Source: Cyclobacteriaceae bacterium (GTDB lineage: Bacteria > Bacteroidota > Bacteroidia > Cytophagales > Cyclobacteriaceae). Taken from it: a stretch of DNA of 64,000 bases. The notes under the pieces are model-generated. The model was given only the letters and a program-made list of their open reading frames with translations. It was not told where the DNA came from and ran no database searches. Where the stretch lies: assembly GCA_028284125.1 (NCBI GenBank), contig JANQSI010000009.1, forward strand, positions 186,001-250,000. The letters run 5' to 3'. Made by a program: the position numbers and the translations under genes. Below are positions 45,876-55,774 of the stretch, in pieces; within the stretch, counting starts at the first letter, position 1, and each line of letters opens with the position of its first letter.

Positions 45876-47081
45876 ATGAAAAAATTGCTCATATCGTGTC
45901 TTGCTTTTGGGATCTTCTTAACAGGCCATAGCCAAAAAAGTGGTAATCGTAATAGAACTGCTAAGTCTTTATTTACAGATGTAACGCTCACACATCTGCC
46001 CTATGAGGATCTGCAACGACTATCAATGGATGCTGCCATTGCCGACTTAGACCTTGATGGGGATAACGATATTCTAATTGCCAATGAACACAGACCTAAC
46101 ATCCTGCTTATCAATGATGGACAAGGGAAGTTTTCAAATGAAAGTGCTTCACGGATACCACAAGTAAATCATGATAGTGAGGATATCGGCATTGCAGACT
46201 TTGATCTGGATGGCGATCCTGACATTATTATTGTCAGCGAAGATGACCAAACGAACGAACTGTATCTGAACAAGGGGGATGGCACGTTTGAAGACGCTGG
46301 TGACAGAATTCCGGTTACAGGAACGTCCAATTCAGTGGTTGTTTTTGACATCAATAAAGATGGTGCGGTTGATATTTTCATTGGAAATAATGGTCAAAAT
46401 AACCTGTTGATTAACGATGGGAAAGGCTATTTCAAAGATGAGACAGAGCCTCGATTGGGTTCTTTTGTTGATGTTACTCAGGACCTTACTCTTGGAGATA
46501 TTGACAATGATGGTGATCAAGACTTGTTAATTGGTAATGAGGATGCTAATCGGATTTTGATTAACAATGGAGAAGGCTTTTTTGAAGATCAATCTTCCAA
46601 TAGACTCTCCTATCGTGAAGAACCAGAGGAGACTCGTGAAGTAGATGTCGCAGATATTGATAACGATGGTGACTTAGACCTCTTGTTTGGAAATGTTCAG
46701 GCTTTTGTTGAAGATGCACCCAGGCAGAACCGATTGCTTCTCAATGACGGCAAAGGTTTTTTTAAAGATATAACTGGTTCTAACTTACCTAAAGATGATA
46801 ACCGCTGCTTTGGTGTGGCTTTTCTGGATATAGATGGAGATGGTGATGAAGACATCATAACCGGAAATACAAATGGAGCCAGGTTTGGTGGAGATTCGCC
46901 CTTCAGCGTTTACCTCAATGATGGTAAAGGAAAGTTTACTGATGTTACAGGCACCATTCTTCCTGAAAGCATTAAAGGAAGAGGCTTTGACATTGATTTC
47001 GTGGATCTTAACGGGGACGACAAAAAAGACCTATTCTTGAGTAATCGCGGTTCACAGGATTTTCTACTTCTTGGAAACTAG
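45876..47081 (+). CDS. Secreted FG-GAP/VCBS repeat protein, probable seven-bladed propeller
   Basis: This 401-residue protein has a signal peptide (LLISCLAFGIFLTGHSQK) and seven regularly spaced calcium-loop repeats of the form (V/A/F)xD(I/L)DxDGDxD(I/L): DLDLDGDNDIL, DFDLDGDPDII, DINKDGAVDIF, DIDNDGDQDLL, DIDNDGDLDLL, DIDGDGDEDII and DLNGDDKKDLF. Seven repeats fit a single integrin-alpha-like beta-propeller. It is probably periplasmic or surface-exposed, for binding rather than catalysis. No sorting domain or lipobox is visible. Confidence 0.9.
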   Translation: MKKLLISCLAFGIFLTGHSQKSGNRNRTAKSLFTDVTLTHLPYEDLQRLSMDAAIADLDLDGDNDILIANEHRPNILLINDGQGKFSNESASRIPQVNHDSEDIGIADFDLDGDPDIIIVSEDDQTNELYLNKGDGTFEDAGDRIPVTGTSNSVVVFDINKDGAVDIFIGNNGQNNLLINDGKGYFKDETEPRLGSFVDVTQDLTLGDIDNDGDQDLLIGNEDANRILINNGEGFFEDQSSNRLSYREEPEETREVDVADIDNDGDLDLLFGNVQAFVEDAPRQNRLLLNDGKGFFKDITGSNLPKDDNRCFGVAFLDIDGDGDEDIITGNTNGARFGGDSPFSVYLNDGKGKFTDVTGTILPESIKGRGFDIDFVDLNGDDKKDLFLSNRGSQDFLLLGN

Positions 47082-47100
47082 AATCGATAGATTAGACTCA

Positions 47101-48396
47101 CTACTTGTTTGATAGTCTCAGGATCGTGTATCCTACCGCCGCTGAAGTAATGGAGCCAATGATAATTCCGACTTTAGCTGAATTTATATTGATCATTTCT
47201 CCGTAAAAGGCCAGGTTATCAATAAAAATTGACATAGTAAATCCTACTCCTGCAACTGCTGAAATTCCCAATATCTGTCTAAAACTGATACCTCCAGGTA
47301 ATTCTGTGATGTTGAGTTTGTTTCCCACGTAAGAAAACAAGGCTACTCCAATAAATTTTCCCACTAACAAACTGACGGCAATATTTGTCATCAGCGAGAA
47401 ATCAAAATTGTAATCCAAACTAACGACCACTCCAGCATTGGCGAATGCAAATACAGGTAAAATGAAATAAGCGACTAAGCTATGAAGCTTATGTTCGAGG
47501 TGTTGCAAAGGCGAGCGAACTTCAAAAGTCAAATCATCCAGGTTATCGATGCATTTGATCTCATCCTTAGTCAACAAATGTCGTTCATCATCATCGGTAA
47601 CATTGACCAGCTTCTGGGAAATGGTATTCAAGTGTTCTGAGAAATATTTAACATTTAGCCTCCGTTTCATAGGAATTGTAAAAGCCAGAAGAACCCCTGC
47701 AATTGTAGGGTGGACACCTGATTTCAAAAACAAAAACCAAATAACGATCGCTACGACAATTCCTACAGCAAATGAATACCGTCTTAAATAATAGAGCAAT
47801 CCTAAAAATGCGATGAGTATAATACCATAGAGGATATACATCCAGCTTACATTTACACTATAAAATATCGCGATTACGAGTACGGCAGCAATGTCATCAA
47901 TAATGGCGAAGGCAGTTAGAAATACTTTTAGACTTAGCGGTACTCTTTTACCAAGCGTACTCAGAATAGCCAAGGCAAACGCAATATCGGTAGCCATTGG
48001 AATCCCCCAACCCTTTTCCGTTTCCGGATCTTGGTTCAACAATAAATACAAGCTAACTGGTACCAAAACCCCACCTAATGCGGCAATAAAAGGGAAGGCA
48101 GCCTTCTTGACAGAATTTATCTCTCCAATGAGTAGTTCTCTTTTTAGCTCCAATCCGATTACAAAGAAAAAGACGGCCATCAACCCGTCATTTATCCATA
48201 GGATCAATGGTTTTTTTAACTCAAAACTCTGAAATGATATTCCAATAGTCTGTTCCCACAATTCTTCATAGAATTTGCCGTAAGGTGAGTTTGCCCATAT
48301 CAAGGCAATAATCGTGGATCCAAAGAGTAGTACCCCCGCCAAGCTTTCGGTCTTGACAAACTTTTGGAACGGGGTAAGCAATAGCTGCTTGATCAT
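47101..48396 (-). CDS. nhaA: Na+/H+ antiporter NhaA
   Basis: This 431-residue, 11-12 helix membrane protein carries NhaA signatures: the N-terminal ESLAGVLLFGSTIIALIWANS, FFFVIGLELKRELL, WGIPMATDIAFALAILSTLGKR with the discontinuous-helix region, and the ion-binding pair in AFAIIDDIAAV. NhaA exchanges cytoplasmic Na+ for external H+. A roughly 25-residue cytoplasmic loop (TDDDERHLLTKDEI) is longer than in the E. coli protein. It lies 143 bp after the SulP gene in the same direction. Confidence 0.95.
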   Translation of the reverse strand: MIKQLLLTPFQKFVKTESLAGVLLFGSTIIALIWANSPYGKFYEELWEQTIGISFQSFELKKPLILWINDGLMAVFFFVIGLELKRELLIGEINSVKKAAFPFIAALGGVLVPVSLYLLLNQDPETEKGWGIPMATDIAFALAILSTLGKRVPLSLKVFLTAFAIIDDIAAVLVIAIFYSVNVSWMYILYGIILIAFLGLLYYLRRYSFAVGIVVAIVIWFLFLKSGVHPTIAGVLLAFTIPMKRRLNVKYFSEHLNTISQKLVNVTDDDERHLLTKDEIKCIDNLDDLTFEVRSPLQHLEHKLHSLVAYFILPVFAFANAGVVVSLDYNFDFSLMTNIAVSLLVGKFIGVALFSYVGNKLNITELPGGISFRQILGISAVAGVGFTMSIFIDNLAFYGEMININSAKVGIIIGSITSAAVGYTILRLSNK

Positions 48397-48539
48397 TAAT
48401 TCCAGGGTTAGGTTTAATCAATTCTACCCCCTAACTAATAAAATTAACGTTTGGTTTCCTTAATGCCTACAAAACCTAATAATGGGATTTCTAAATGAAG
48501 ATCAGTTAACCTATAACAATCAAATGATCAGTTTTGGAA

Positions 48540-50744
48540 TCAAACCATCAATGCCAACATTTTCCCAAAACGGATCAACTCGCTGATGGAGTCATCATCT
48601 TCTGACTTATCAAATCGGTAAAGAATAATAGCTTCTCCATTGCTCTCTATGTGAAAATGTGGGTTCTGCTCTACCTTACGAATGATGCCTGGGTGAAAGA
48701 AGCTTCTGATCGCTTCTTCGTTGGGGCCTTTCAGAACAAACTTGTCAGAGAAAACTGGATAGGCGTCAAAATCAATATCTGCTCGATAGGCTAAATCAGT
48801 TAATTTTTCGAAGAACCCCTCCCGTTCCAGCATGAAAATGGGTATGTCTGCCGATGGCTTAATAAGAAGTGCCGACAATTGTGAGTCTGCTGATGCCGTA
48901 TCAGGCGTTTGATCGTAAATAATCTCTGAATAGATCAAACGAACACCTTCGTATTTCCCGGATACGATATTCTGAGCATGAACGATTTTGCTATTTGTTC
49001 CGAAACTAAATCCGGCGAAATGGTCAAAAGAGATGGTTTTTGCAGGTAGAAATTTCCATTCATTTTTCGAAGCAATTTTCTTCAGGTGTTGTTGGTGATT
49101 CGTCAGTTTCTCATCCATTAGAGGAAGAGTATCCTTCTTGACCTGTGTGGCGAGTGGATGATCCGAAACCGGTATTAGGTGTTCTTCATTGGCAAGAATC
49201 AATTGTTTTCCTTCTTCATTCCATTCCTCTATCAATTCCTGTAGGTGAGTCCGAAAGGTATGGTCAATCAAGTTTACGTGAGTAAAATCAATGACCAGTC
49301 TCCCCTGCTCTCTCCGCCTTTCGATCTCCGATTTTAGAGAAATGTAGTTGGAGAAAATGGCGGAATGCTGAAGGTAAATGACGTCCTGGTCTTCATTACT
49401 GGCGTAATCAAAACGTGATTTAAACAAAAACTTTAGCGGAGCACCATAATATAGATGAATCAATACCTGCATCAGAATGCCTGCTAATACCCCAATGATT
49501 AAGTCTGTAGCAAGAACAGTAATGAGGGTAGTCAAAAAAATCAGCAGCTGTTCTTTGCCGATCTGGTATACATGTTTGAACTCAGACGGAGATGCTAACC
49601 TAAATCCCACATGAATCAGCATGGCGGCTAAAGCTGCCAACGGAATCTGTTCAATGATGGGTTTTCCAAGCAAAAGAAAAAGAAGCAAAAAGCCACCATG
49701 AAAGAAATTCGCCCATTGGGTCTTACCACCATTTCCAATGTTAGCTGAACTTCGTACGATCTCTGAAATCATCGGCAATCCGCCAAGAAGTCCCGAAAGT
49801 GCGCTTCCGGCTCCCATGGCTGAAACATCTCTATTGAGATTGGACTTTCGGTGGAAAGGATCCAGGGTATCCACTGCTTGTGCACTCAATAGGGACTCCA
49901 GGCTCCCTACCAATGAAATAGTGAGAACTGCTACCCAAAAAACACCTGTAAAGGTCATCCCAAAGTCAGGCATTACAATTCCCTCAACGACCTTATCAGG
50001 GAGGTGAACCAGGTTCTTAGGACCCAGGTGATACACCTGCCCAATCAATTTGTAGTCATGCTCATGAAACAAATCAAAAATATGCGAAAAAGGGATCGAG
50101 CAAATGATGACCCACATGGGAGCAGGAATCATCTTTATTGGTTTAAATGTGATGTATGGGTGAACAACTAAAATGAAAATACTGATGAGCGCGATAAATG
50201 CAATCTCAGGGTTCATATTGATAAATGCATCGGGAATCTGAACGATAGATCCAAGTATGCCATGTCCGTGACCGGATTCTGGCGCATAATCCAGTGCCAC
50301 AAACAACTGCTTCACGATGATGATGACTCCAATGGCCGCCAGCATTCCGTGAACTGCTGCAGAAGGGAAAAAGTCTCCAAACTTCCCTACTTTAAGGAAT
50401 CCCAAAATCATTTGGATCACACCTGCAACTAGGAATGCCGCTAAGGCATACTTATATCCCGCCAGAAGGTCTCCTTGTCCCAAGGATTCTACTGCAGCCA
50501 GGTTTACCACGATTAGCCCAGCAGCGGGACCACTTATCGTTACAAAAGATCCCGTAACTCTTGACATGAAAAGCCCGCCGACTATTGCAGCGATCAGTCC
50601 GGACATAGGTGGAACACCAGAGGCTACCGCGATACCTAAACACAGCGGCAAAGCGATCAAGGAAACCATAAATCCGGAAAGCAGGTCATCCTTCCAGTAT
50701 TTCTTTAAACTCGAAAATCCGTTATTGTGGAGTTCTGATGGCAT
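48540..50744 (-). CDS. SulP-family anion transporter with STAS domain and C-terminal extension
   Basis: This 734-residue protein has a SulP membrane domain (about residues 15-430; LSGFMVSLIALPLCLGIAVASGVPP, GPAAGLIVVNL, GLLGGLPMISEIVRSSANI). A STAS domain follows over about 455-530 (LVIDFTHVNLIDHT). A further roughly 200-residue extension with no family I recognise ends in IRFGKMLALMV. SulP proteins move sulfate, bicarbonate or other anions. Bicarbonate is an attractive guess given the carboxylating-type KorAB genes 37 bp and one gene upstream, but the sequence does not decide this. Confidence 0.9.
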   Translation of the reverse strand: MPSELHNNGFSSLKKYWKDDLLSGFMVSLIALPLCLGIAVASGVPPMSGLIAAIVGGLFMSRVTGSFVTISGPAAGLIVVNLAAVESLGQGDLLAGYKYALAAFLVAGVIQMILGFLKVGKFGDFFPSAAVHGMLAAIGVIIIVKQLFVALDYAPESGHGHGILGSIVQIPDAFINMNPEIAFIALISIFILVVHPYITFKPIKMIPAPMWVIICSIPFSHIFDLFHEHDYKLIGQVYHLGPKNLVHLPDKVVEGIVMPDFGMTFTGVFWVAVLTISLVGSLESLLSAQAVDTLDPFHRKSNLNRDVSAMGAGSALSGLLGGLPMISEIVRSSANIGNGGKTQWANFFHGGFLLLFLLLGKPIIEQIPLAALAAMLIHVGFRLASPSEFKHVYQIGKEQLLIFLTTLITVLATDLIIGVLAGILMQVLIHLYYGAPLKFLFKSRFDYASNEDQDVIYLQHSAIFSNYISLKSEIERRREQGRLVIDFTHVNLIDHTFRTHLQELIEEWNEEGKQLILANEEHLIPVSDHPLATQVKKDTLPLMDEKLTNHQQHLKKIASKNEWKFLPAKTISFDHFAGFSFGTNSKIVHAQNIVSGKYEGVRLIYSEIIYDQTPDTASADSQLSALLIKPSADIPIFMLEREGFFEKLTDLAYRADIDFDAYPVFSDKFVLKGPNEEAIRSFFHPGIIRKVEQNPHFHIESNGEAIILYRFDKSEDDDSISELIRFGKMLALMV

Positions 50745-50781
50745 CTCCCAAAATTACCTCAGGAAGTGAATGTGTAAGTAT

Positions 50782-52845
50782 TCAATTGAACTTTTCTGCA
50801 CGCTTCATTAGCTTTTCCAAGTTCTTCTCAGCTTTGTTTTGTGGAGCGCCCGGATGTATACATTCCGCAGGGCACTTTTCAGCTGCCTTCACCAATTCTT
50901 CATAGGTCCCTTTGGTTGGGTCTGGTATAAACGCTTGTTTATCACCGTTGTATTGAAAGATGTGTGAAAACTTATCGGTGCATTCATTACAGGAGGTGCA
51001 GTTTTCAGATTCAACCCACGCTTGTTCAGATAGTCCGGTACTTTGAAGTACTTCTTCAGGCGTTCCATCTACTTCGACATCTGCTTCCACTTTCGGCTCA
51101 TCGTCAAAAGCAATTCCATCCATCGGTTCAATAGCAACATCTTCATCATCTAATAATGCTGTGATCAGACGCTCTGCAGCTTTTGCTACCGCTTCTTCTT
51201 CAATCCTGGCGAGTTCTTCTTCGGATACTCGTATATTTTCTGGTATATCAGTTGGTGATACATCCACTTGTACAGGCTTTTGCTCCGTGCTTAACTCCTT
51301 AATGAATTTCCACGATTCCAGTCGCTCCAGACAGGACACCACCCACACATTGGGCACTGCTGCTTTTACCAGCTCATCCTTATCATTAACTATCCAAATG
51401 AATGGAATCTTGCCGTACAATTGTTCCTCCGGCAAATCCAAATAGTTGGAAATGGAAACTAACAGCTCGCTATCAAATTCACCGGGCACGACCATCAGCT
51501 CCTTTATTTTGTCTTGGTATAAGGATTTGTAATCCGCATAGGTAAATGGAATCTCCAGTTGTTCGGCAGCTACTTTGAGAACGTAGGAAGGCCAGGTCGT
51601 TGCATCCTGAATGTTTGAAGTACTGTCAAATCGTTGATGCCATGTATCGTTGCTCAATGGATCATAGGTTAATCGTGGAAACATCCGACTGGCGTTGGCT
51701 CCAGCTAAAAAGTTAGAATCTACTTTAGGGGCATGAAGTAAATGAACGACACTTGGCGTTGGGGATTCTAGTCCTTTCAACAATCCTTTGGCAACATAAT
51801 CGGGTTCATCAAGAGACGACTGGAGAAAGAATGTTTTCCTGAAAGAAAGCACCATGGAGACCAGTTCTTCTCTGTATCTACGTGTGGCATCTTCCCAATT
51901 AACTCCTTCGTTTGGTTCACTCGCAAGTTGCTCATTTATGACCACCACTTTGATTGGAACGTTTGTCATCATCAAACTGAAGAATGGACCTAGATTTTGA
52001 AACAAATAAGATTGTTCAGTTACAATGACGATGGGATGGAAAAGCTGCATTTCATCGTTCGATAACTGGTGCCAGGAAAAATGTTCGAAGTATTCCTGGT
52101 GTGTTTCCAGGACATAGTTTCCTTCCATTTCAAGTGTAGCGATTCGATAAGCCTTAATCAAATCTGTAAAGGCTTTCATTCGATCATCAAAAACTTGCTT
52201 TGCCTGTCCTAATATGTCTGTTTGAACTACTATTATTTCAGCGTGCTGATAATCCTTGAATGTCGTTTTATTCTTTTCATTTGTAATGATTGTGGCGGTT
52301 CGATCTCCGAAATAGTCAATACCTTTTTTTAAGTCGTTGAAAACCTCTTTTAGTCGTGCGCTTCTTTCATGCGAAATCTCTTCTACATCCTTCTTTGAAA
52401 GTACCTCCGTCAACTTATCGAACGCAATGAGCTCACTTACAAAATCATAGGTTTTTTCTATTTTATCACCTTCTTTTTCAATGGCCAATGCATCTGACAA
52501 CTGAGCAATCAAGTCATTCAGCTTAGTCTTGAATTGATTTTTATTGGATCTTTGATGCTTCCACAAAGCATCTTTTAAGAGAATGAAAGGCGTATCCTTA
52601 TGATAATCACATGGTTGATCATCTACCTTGTATGGGTATGCACCTGGCAACTGATTCACAACCGCGCTTACTGCGGGTATCGTTCCATTAGCTGAATCAG
52701 TTGGCTTAACCTTTCCGGTTCTATAAAATTGCCTCAGCTTTTTCCAGAATGCCTTGAATTCCTTTTCTTCTGCCCTGTTTACAGTATTCTTTTGCCAGGT
52801 CGTCTCGAATACATGATCGTCATTTGCGGAATTCTCAGACGGCAT
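50782..52845 (-). CDS. PFOR-derived protein lacking the TPP motif, fused to a ferredoxin domain
   Basis: Residues about 250-560 of this 687-residue protein align segment by segment with the C-terminal TPP domain of the PFOR gene at 61906: FEHFSWHQLSNDE with FTYFNWDQFSDEE, PIKVVVINEQ with PIKVIVVDTQ, GKIPFIWIVN with GKFPFIWAVD. The GGDGAMYDIG thiamine-binding motif is replaced by TEQSYLFQNLG and the YSNTGGQ segment is lost, so it should not bind TPP. The C-terminal 65 residues form a ferredoxin-like domain: CTSCNEC and a later CPAEC. It overlaps korB by 11 bp. An electron-transfer or structural subunit for KorAB/PFOR is inferred. Confidence 0.8.
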   Translation of the reverse strand: MPSENSANDDHVFETTWQKNTVNRAEEKEFKAFWKKLRQFYRTGKVKPTDSANGTIPAVSAVVNQLPGAYPYKVDDQPCDYHKDTPFILLKDALWKHQRSNKNQFKTKLNDLIAQLSDALAIEKEGDKIEKTYDFVSELIAFDKLTEVLSKKDVEEISHERSARLKEVFNDLKKGIDYFGDRTATIITNEKNKTTFKDYQHAEIIVVQTDILGQAKQVFDDRMKAFTDLIKAYRIATLEMEGNYVLETHQEYFEHFSWHQLSNDEMQLFHPIVIVTEQSYLFQNLGPFFSLMMTNVPIKVVVINEQLASEPNEGVNWEDATRRYREELVSMVLSFRKTFFLQSSLDEPDYVAKGLLKGLESPTPSVVHLLHAPKVDSNFLAGANASRMFPRLTYDPLSNDTWHQRFDSTSNIQDATTWPSYVLKVAAEQLEIPFTYADYKSLYQDKIKELMVVPGEFDSELLVSISNYLDLPEEQLYGKIPFIWIVNDKDELVKAAVPNVWVVSCLERLESWKFIKELSTEQKPVQVDVSPTDIPENIRVSEEELARIEEEAVAKAAERLITALLDDEDVAIEPMDGIAFDDEPKVEADVEVDGTPEEVLQSTGLSEQAWVESENCTSCNECTDKFSHIFQYNGDKQAFIPDPTKGTYEELVKAAEKCPAECIHPGAPQNKAEKNLEKLMKRAEKFN

Positions 52846-53794
52846 ATCGATTCATTAAAGTGTTGATTGCTCCAAGACGCTCCTCATTGCTGACACCCAG
52901 GTTATGAGCTCCATAGTCATCATAGCGAAGATTAGCTTGGTTTTGGTAAAACAGGCCAATAGGAACAGTTTCTTTTACCAACTCAGCTACTTCTCTGGCT
53001 TTTACCAAATCAGAAGGATCATGTTGAACAACATGCCTGAATTTGCTTAGCTGCTTTTCATCCAGATGGATGCCATTTTCATGATCCAATACAGTAATCG
53101 CATCGGGATCTTTCACGGTAGGTTCATAGTGATCATGCATGAAAACCGGACATCTCTGTACAATTCTCACAAACGATAACCCAGGATGTTGATACGCTTT
53201 TTGAATGGTTGCATGCAAATGTGCAGGTTTCCAATCAGCAGACTGTGCGACAAATGATACGTTAGGTAATCCGAGCGTTGATTGTATAGGGTTTATCGGT
53301 GGCAATACGGACCCTTCAGGATGCGTGTTTGATTTAGTCCCTATCGGACTTGTCGGTGAAGTTTGTTTTTTGGTCAGGCCATAAATTGCATTATCAAACA
53401 ATAAGACCACCATGTTCATATTGTATCTGATGGCATGTACCCAGTGCCCAGCACCAATTGAACAGCAATCACCATCTCCGGTAATGACGAAAACGTGTAA
53501 GTCCGGCCTTCTGAACTTAACGCCACATGCTACAGGAAAGGCTCTACCATGTAATCCATGAAAACCATATGTTTTCATATAATGAGGGAATCGACTGCTA
53601 CAACCAATTCCTGAAACAAAAACGGTCTTTTCAGGAGGTAGCTGTTCTTCTTTGCATAGCCTTTGTACCGAATTGAGAATGGTATGCGCTCCACATCCGG
53701 AACACCACCTTGCCTGACTACTTGCATAATCTTCGATGCTGTAACCAGCATCCGGCATTTCTATGTCACAAAAGTCTGGTTTAATGTCAAACAT
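52835..53794 (-). CDS. korB: 2-oxoacid:ferredoxin oxidoreductase beta subunit (KorB type)
   Basis: This 319-residue TPP-binding subunit carries the [4Fe-4S] ligand cysteines in WCSGCGAH, GIGCSSRFP and QRCPVFM. The TPP/Mg site is GDGDCCSIGAGHWVHA followed by DNAIYGLTKKQTSPTS. It works with KorA to oxidise 2-oxoacids such as 2-oxoglutarate with CoA, reducing ferredoxin, or in reverse to carboxylate an acyl-CoA. It starts 2 bp after korA and overlaps the next gene by 11 bp. Confidence 0.92.
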   Translation of the reverse strand: MFDIKPDFCDIEMPDAGYSIEDYASSQARWCSGCGAHTILNSVQRLCKEEQLPPEKTVFVSGIGCSSRFPHYMKTYGFHGLHGRAFPVACGVKFRRPDLHVFVITGDGDCCSIGAGHWVHAIRYNMNMVVLLFDNAIYGLTKKQTSPTSPIGTKSNTHPEGSVLPPINPIQSTLGLPNVSFVAQSADWKPAHLHATIQKAYQHPGLSFVRIVQRCPVFMHDHYEPTVKDPDAITVLDHENGIHLDEKQLSKFRHVVQHDPSDLVKAREVAELVKETVPIGLFYQNQANLRYDDYGAHNLGVSNEERLGAINTLMNRYAV

Positions 53795-53796
53795 GA

Positions 53797-55686
53797 TTAT
53801 TCAATAAGGGTCATATCTAATTCCTTTTCCATCATTTGTAATATCCTGTAAGGACTCATCGGTTGCCCATAGACGTTGCTGAAGCAATCGATATCCATCA
53901 AGGTGTGTGCACGCAAATACCAGGCTAATTGCGCATACCTCCTGTTCTCTTCATTAATCATTGGATGACCGACCGTGTCACTGTAATTGATCTCCACCGT
54001 CATCACTTTTTTAAATCGTTCGAAGATCTCTTTCAGACCGGGTTCCATTGGGCTGAGAAAATGAAGATGAACGCTACTTACGGAAGCCCCTTGCTCACGG
54101 GCTCTTGATACGGCCTCTTCAATGGCTCCCTGAGTAGAGCCCCATCCTACTAAAAGCAAATCTCCTTCTTCATCACCGTGTACTTTAGGTGGCTTCAAGG
54201 TTTTTCCTAAAGCTGCCAGTTTTCTACTTCGGTTCTCAGCTGCTCGTTGATTGATTGCTGGATCATAGGCCACATGACTATCTTCATCATGCGCCAACCC
54301 TGTCAACGTGTACATCCCTCCTTTTTGTCCCGGAACCGGTCGTTGGCTAATGCCTGTCTCTGAATCCCATTCATAAGGTCGTATTTGCTCGTTCCACTTG
54401 CTTTGATCAATTGAAGGCGCAAACCAATCTGATTTGATATCCGGTCGTGGAAACGGCTGAACTCCGGTTGCAAGATTCGCATCGGTTAATACAAATACGG
54501 GAGACCGGAAAGACTCGGCAAGCTTTCTAGCCAAAATGATGTAGTGAAAGCACTCTTCGATGGTGGCAGGCGCTATGATGATTTTCGGGGCATCACCCAC
54601 AGCTCCATAGAGAACAGCAAGTAAGTCGCCTTGTTCGACTTTAGTTGGCAACCCCGTAGAAGGTCCACCACGTTGAACATCCACTATCACAAGTGGTACC
54701 TCTGACATCACCGCCAAACCAATGAACTCAGTTTTTAGCGCTATCCCCGGACCGGAAGTAATGGTCACCGCAGTTTTTCCTGCGAATGAAGATCCAATAG
54801 CAAATCCAATCGCCGCAATTTCATCTTCTGCCTGATGAATGATTCCACCTGCCGACTGCATGGTTTCGGACATTGCATGAGTAGCAGAGGTTGCTGGTGT
54901 AATCGGGTACATGGAGCACACCTCGATTCCTGCGGCCATCACTCCCAAGCTCACGGCTTCATTTCCATTCATTACTACCATTTCCCTATTGGACGGTTGC
55001 GGTGGTATGGTAAAGTGAAGATCCAGGTTTTGAAGTGCCCAGGCATATCCTGCATGTAGCAAATCAAGGTTATCCTGAATTATCTGATCAGATTTCTTTC
55101 TAAATACATATCGAATTTGATCTTCTGCTATGTTAATCTCCCGGTCATATATATGGCATAAGAGACCCAGTACCCACATATTCTTCCCTTTCCTTGCATC
55201 ACTTACAATTTTGAGGCATTCCACCTCCATTGGGATCTCGAAGATTTGATACCCATATTCATGAAACTTCTTGAGTGCCTCTTCATAGTCTTTTCGGATT
55301 TCCGGACGCGGATGACCCGCCCATTTATTTTCTATCAGTAAATAGGTGCCCTCCTTATATGCTTTTTGATCAATGCGACCAAAGAGGACTTGTTCGTTCA
55401 ATGCCACCACCAAATCAGCATGATCGCCCATGTTGGTAATCTTTTCTTGCCCCATTCTAACTCTGATTCCAGAGGCTCCTGCTTTGGATCTGGCTGGAGG
55501 TTGAATCTCTGCTGGTATGATTTCAACGGTCCAGACTCCATTACCCATTCTAGCAGAAATAGCGCCCAAACTCTGCCCACACTTTTGTGCGCCTTCTCCA
55601 GAATCGCTAACGATTTCAACAATGGCTTGTTTGAGGGTTTTCTTGGTGCTTGTGCCCGGATCTAAAACCTCGGAAGAGCTGCTCAT
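53797..55686 (-). CDS. korA: 2-oxoacid:ferredoxin oxidoreductase alpha subunit with fused gamma domain (KorA type)
   Basis: This 629-residue protein has an N-terminal gamma domain (about residues 20-200; SDSGEGAQKCGQSLG, ADLVVALNEQ). The pyrimidine-binding alpha domain follows (about 235-430; NGNEAVSLGVMAAGIEVCSMYPITPAT, then GPGIALKTEFIGLAVMSEVP, PTKVEQGDL). A C-terminal domain (GWGSTQGAIEEAV, HLHFLSP) completes the usual gamma-alpha fusion. With KorB it forms the 2-oxoacid:ferredoxin oxidoreductase. It starts 88 bp after rnfB, the largest gap in this operon, so an internal promoter is possible. Confidence 0.92.
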   Translation of the reverse strand: MSSSSEVLDPGTSTKKTLKQAIVEIVSDSGEGAQKCGQSLGAISARMGNGVWTVEIIPAEIQPPARSKAGASGIRVRMGQEKITNMGDHADLVVALNEQVLFGRIDQKAYKEGTYLLIENKWAGHPRPEIRKDYEEALKKFHEYGYQIFEIPMEVECLKIVSDARKGKNMWVLGLLCHIYDREINIAEDQIRYVFRKKSDQIIQDNLDLLHAGYAWALQNLDLHFTIPPQPSNREMVVMNGNEAVSLGVMAAGIEVCSMYPITPATSATHAMSETMQSAGGIIHQAEDEIAAIGFAIGSSFAGKTAVTITSGPGIALKTEFIGLAVMSEVPLVIVDVQRGGPSTGLPTKVEQGDLLAVLYGAVGDAPKIIIAPATIEECFHYIILARKLAESFRSPVFVLTDANLATGVQPFPRPDIKSDWFAPSIDQSKWNEQIRPYEWDSETGISQRPVPGQKGGMYTLTGLAHDEDSHVAYDPAINQRAAENRSRKLAALGKTLKPPKVHGDEEGDLLLVGWGSTQGAIEEAVSRAREQGASVSSVHLHFLSPMEPGLKEIFERFKKVMTVEINYSDTVGHPMINEENRRYAQLAWYLRAHTLMDIDCFSNVYGQPMSPYRILQMMEKELDMTLIE

Positions 55687-55774
55687 GAAATTAGGTTTAA
55701 GAGTTAAGCTAAGTAATGAAGACGACTGAAATAATCTAGTGACAAATGTCAGGACCTAAAAAGAGTAATATCAC

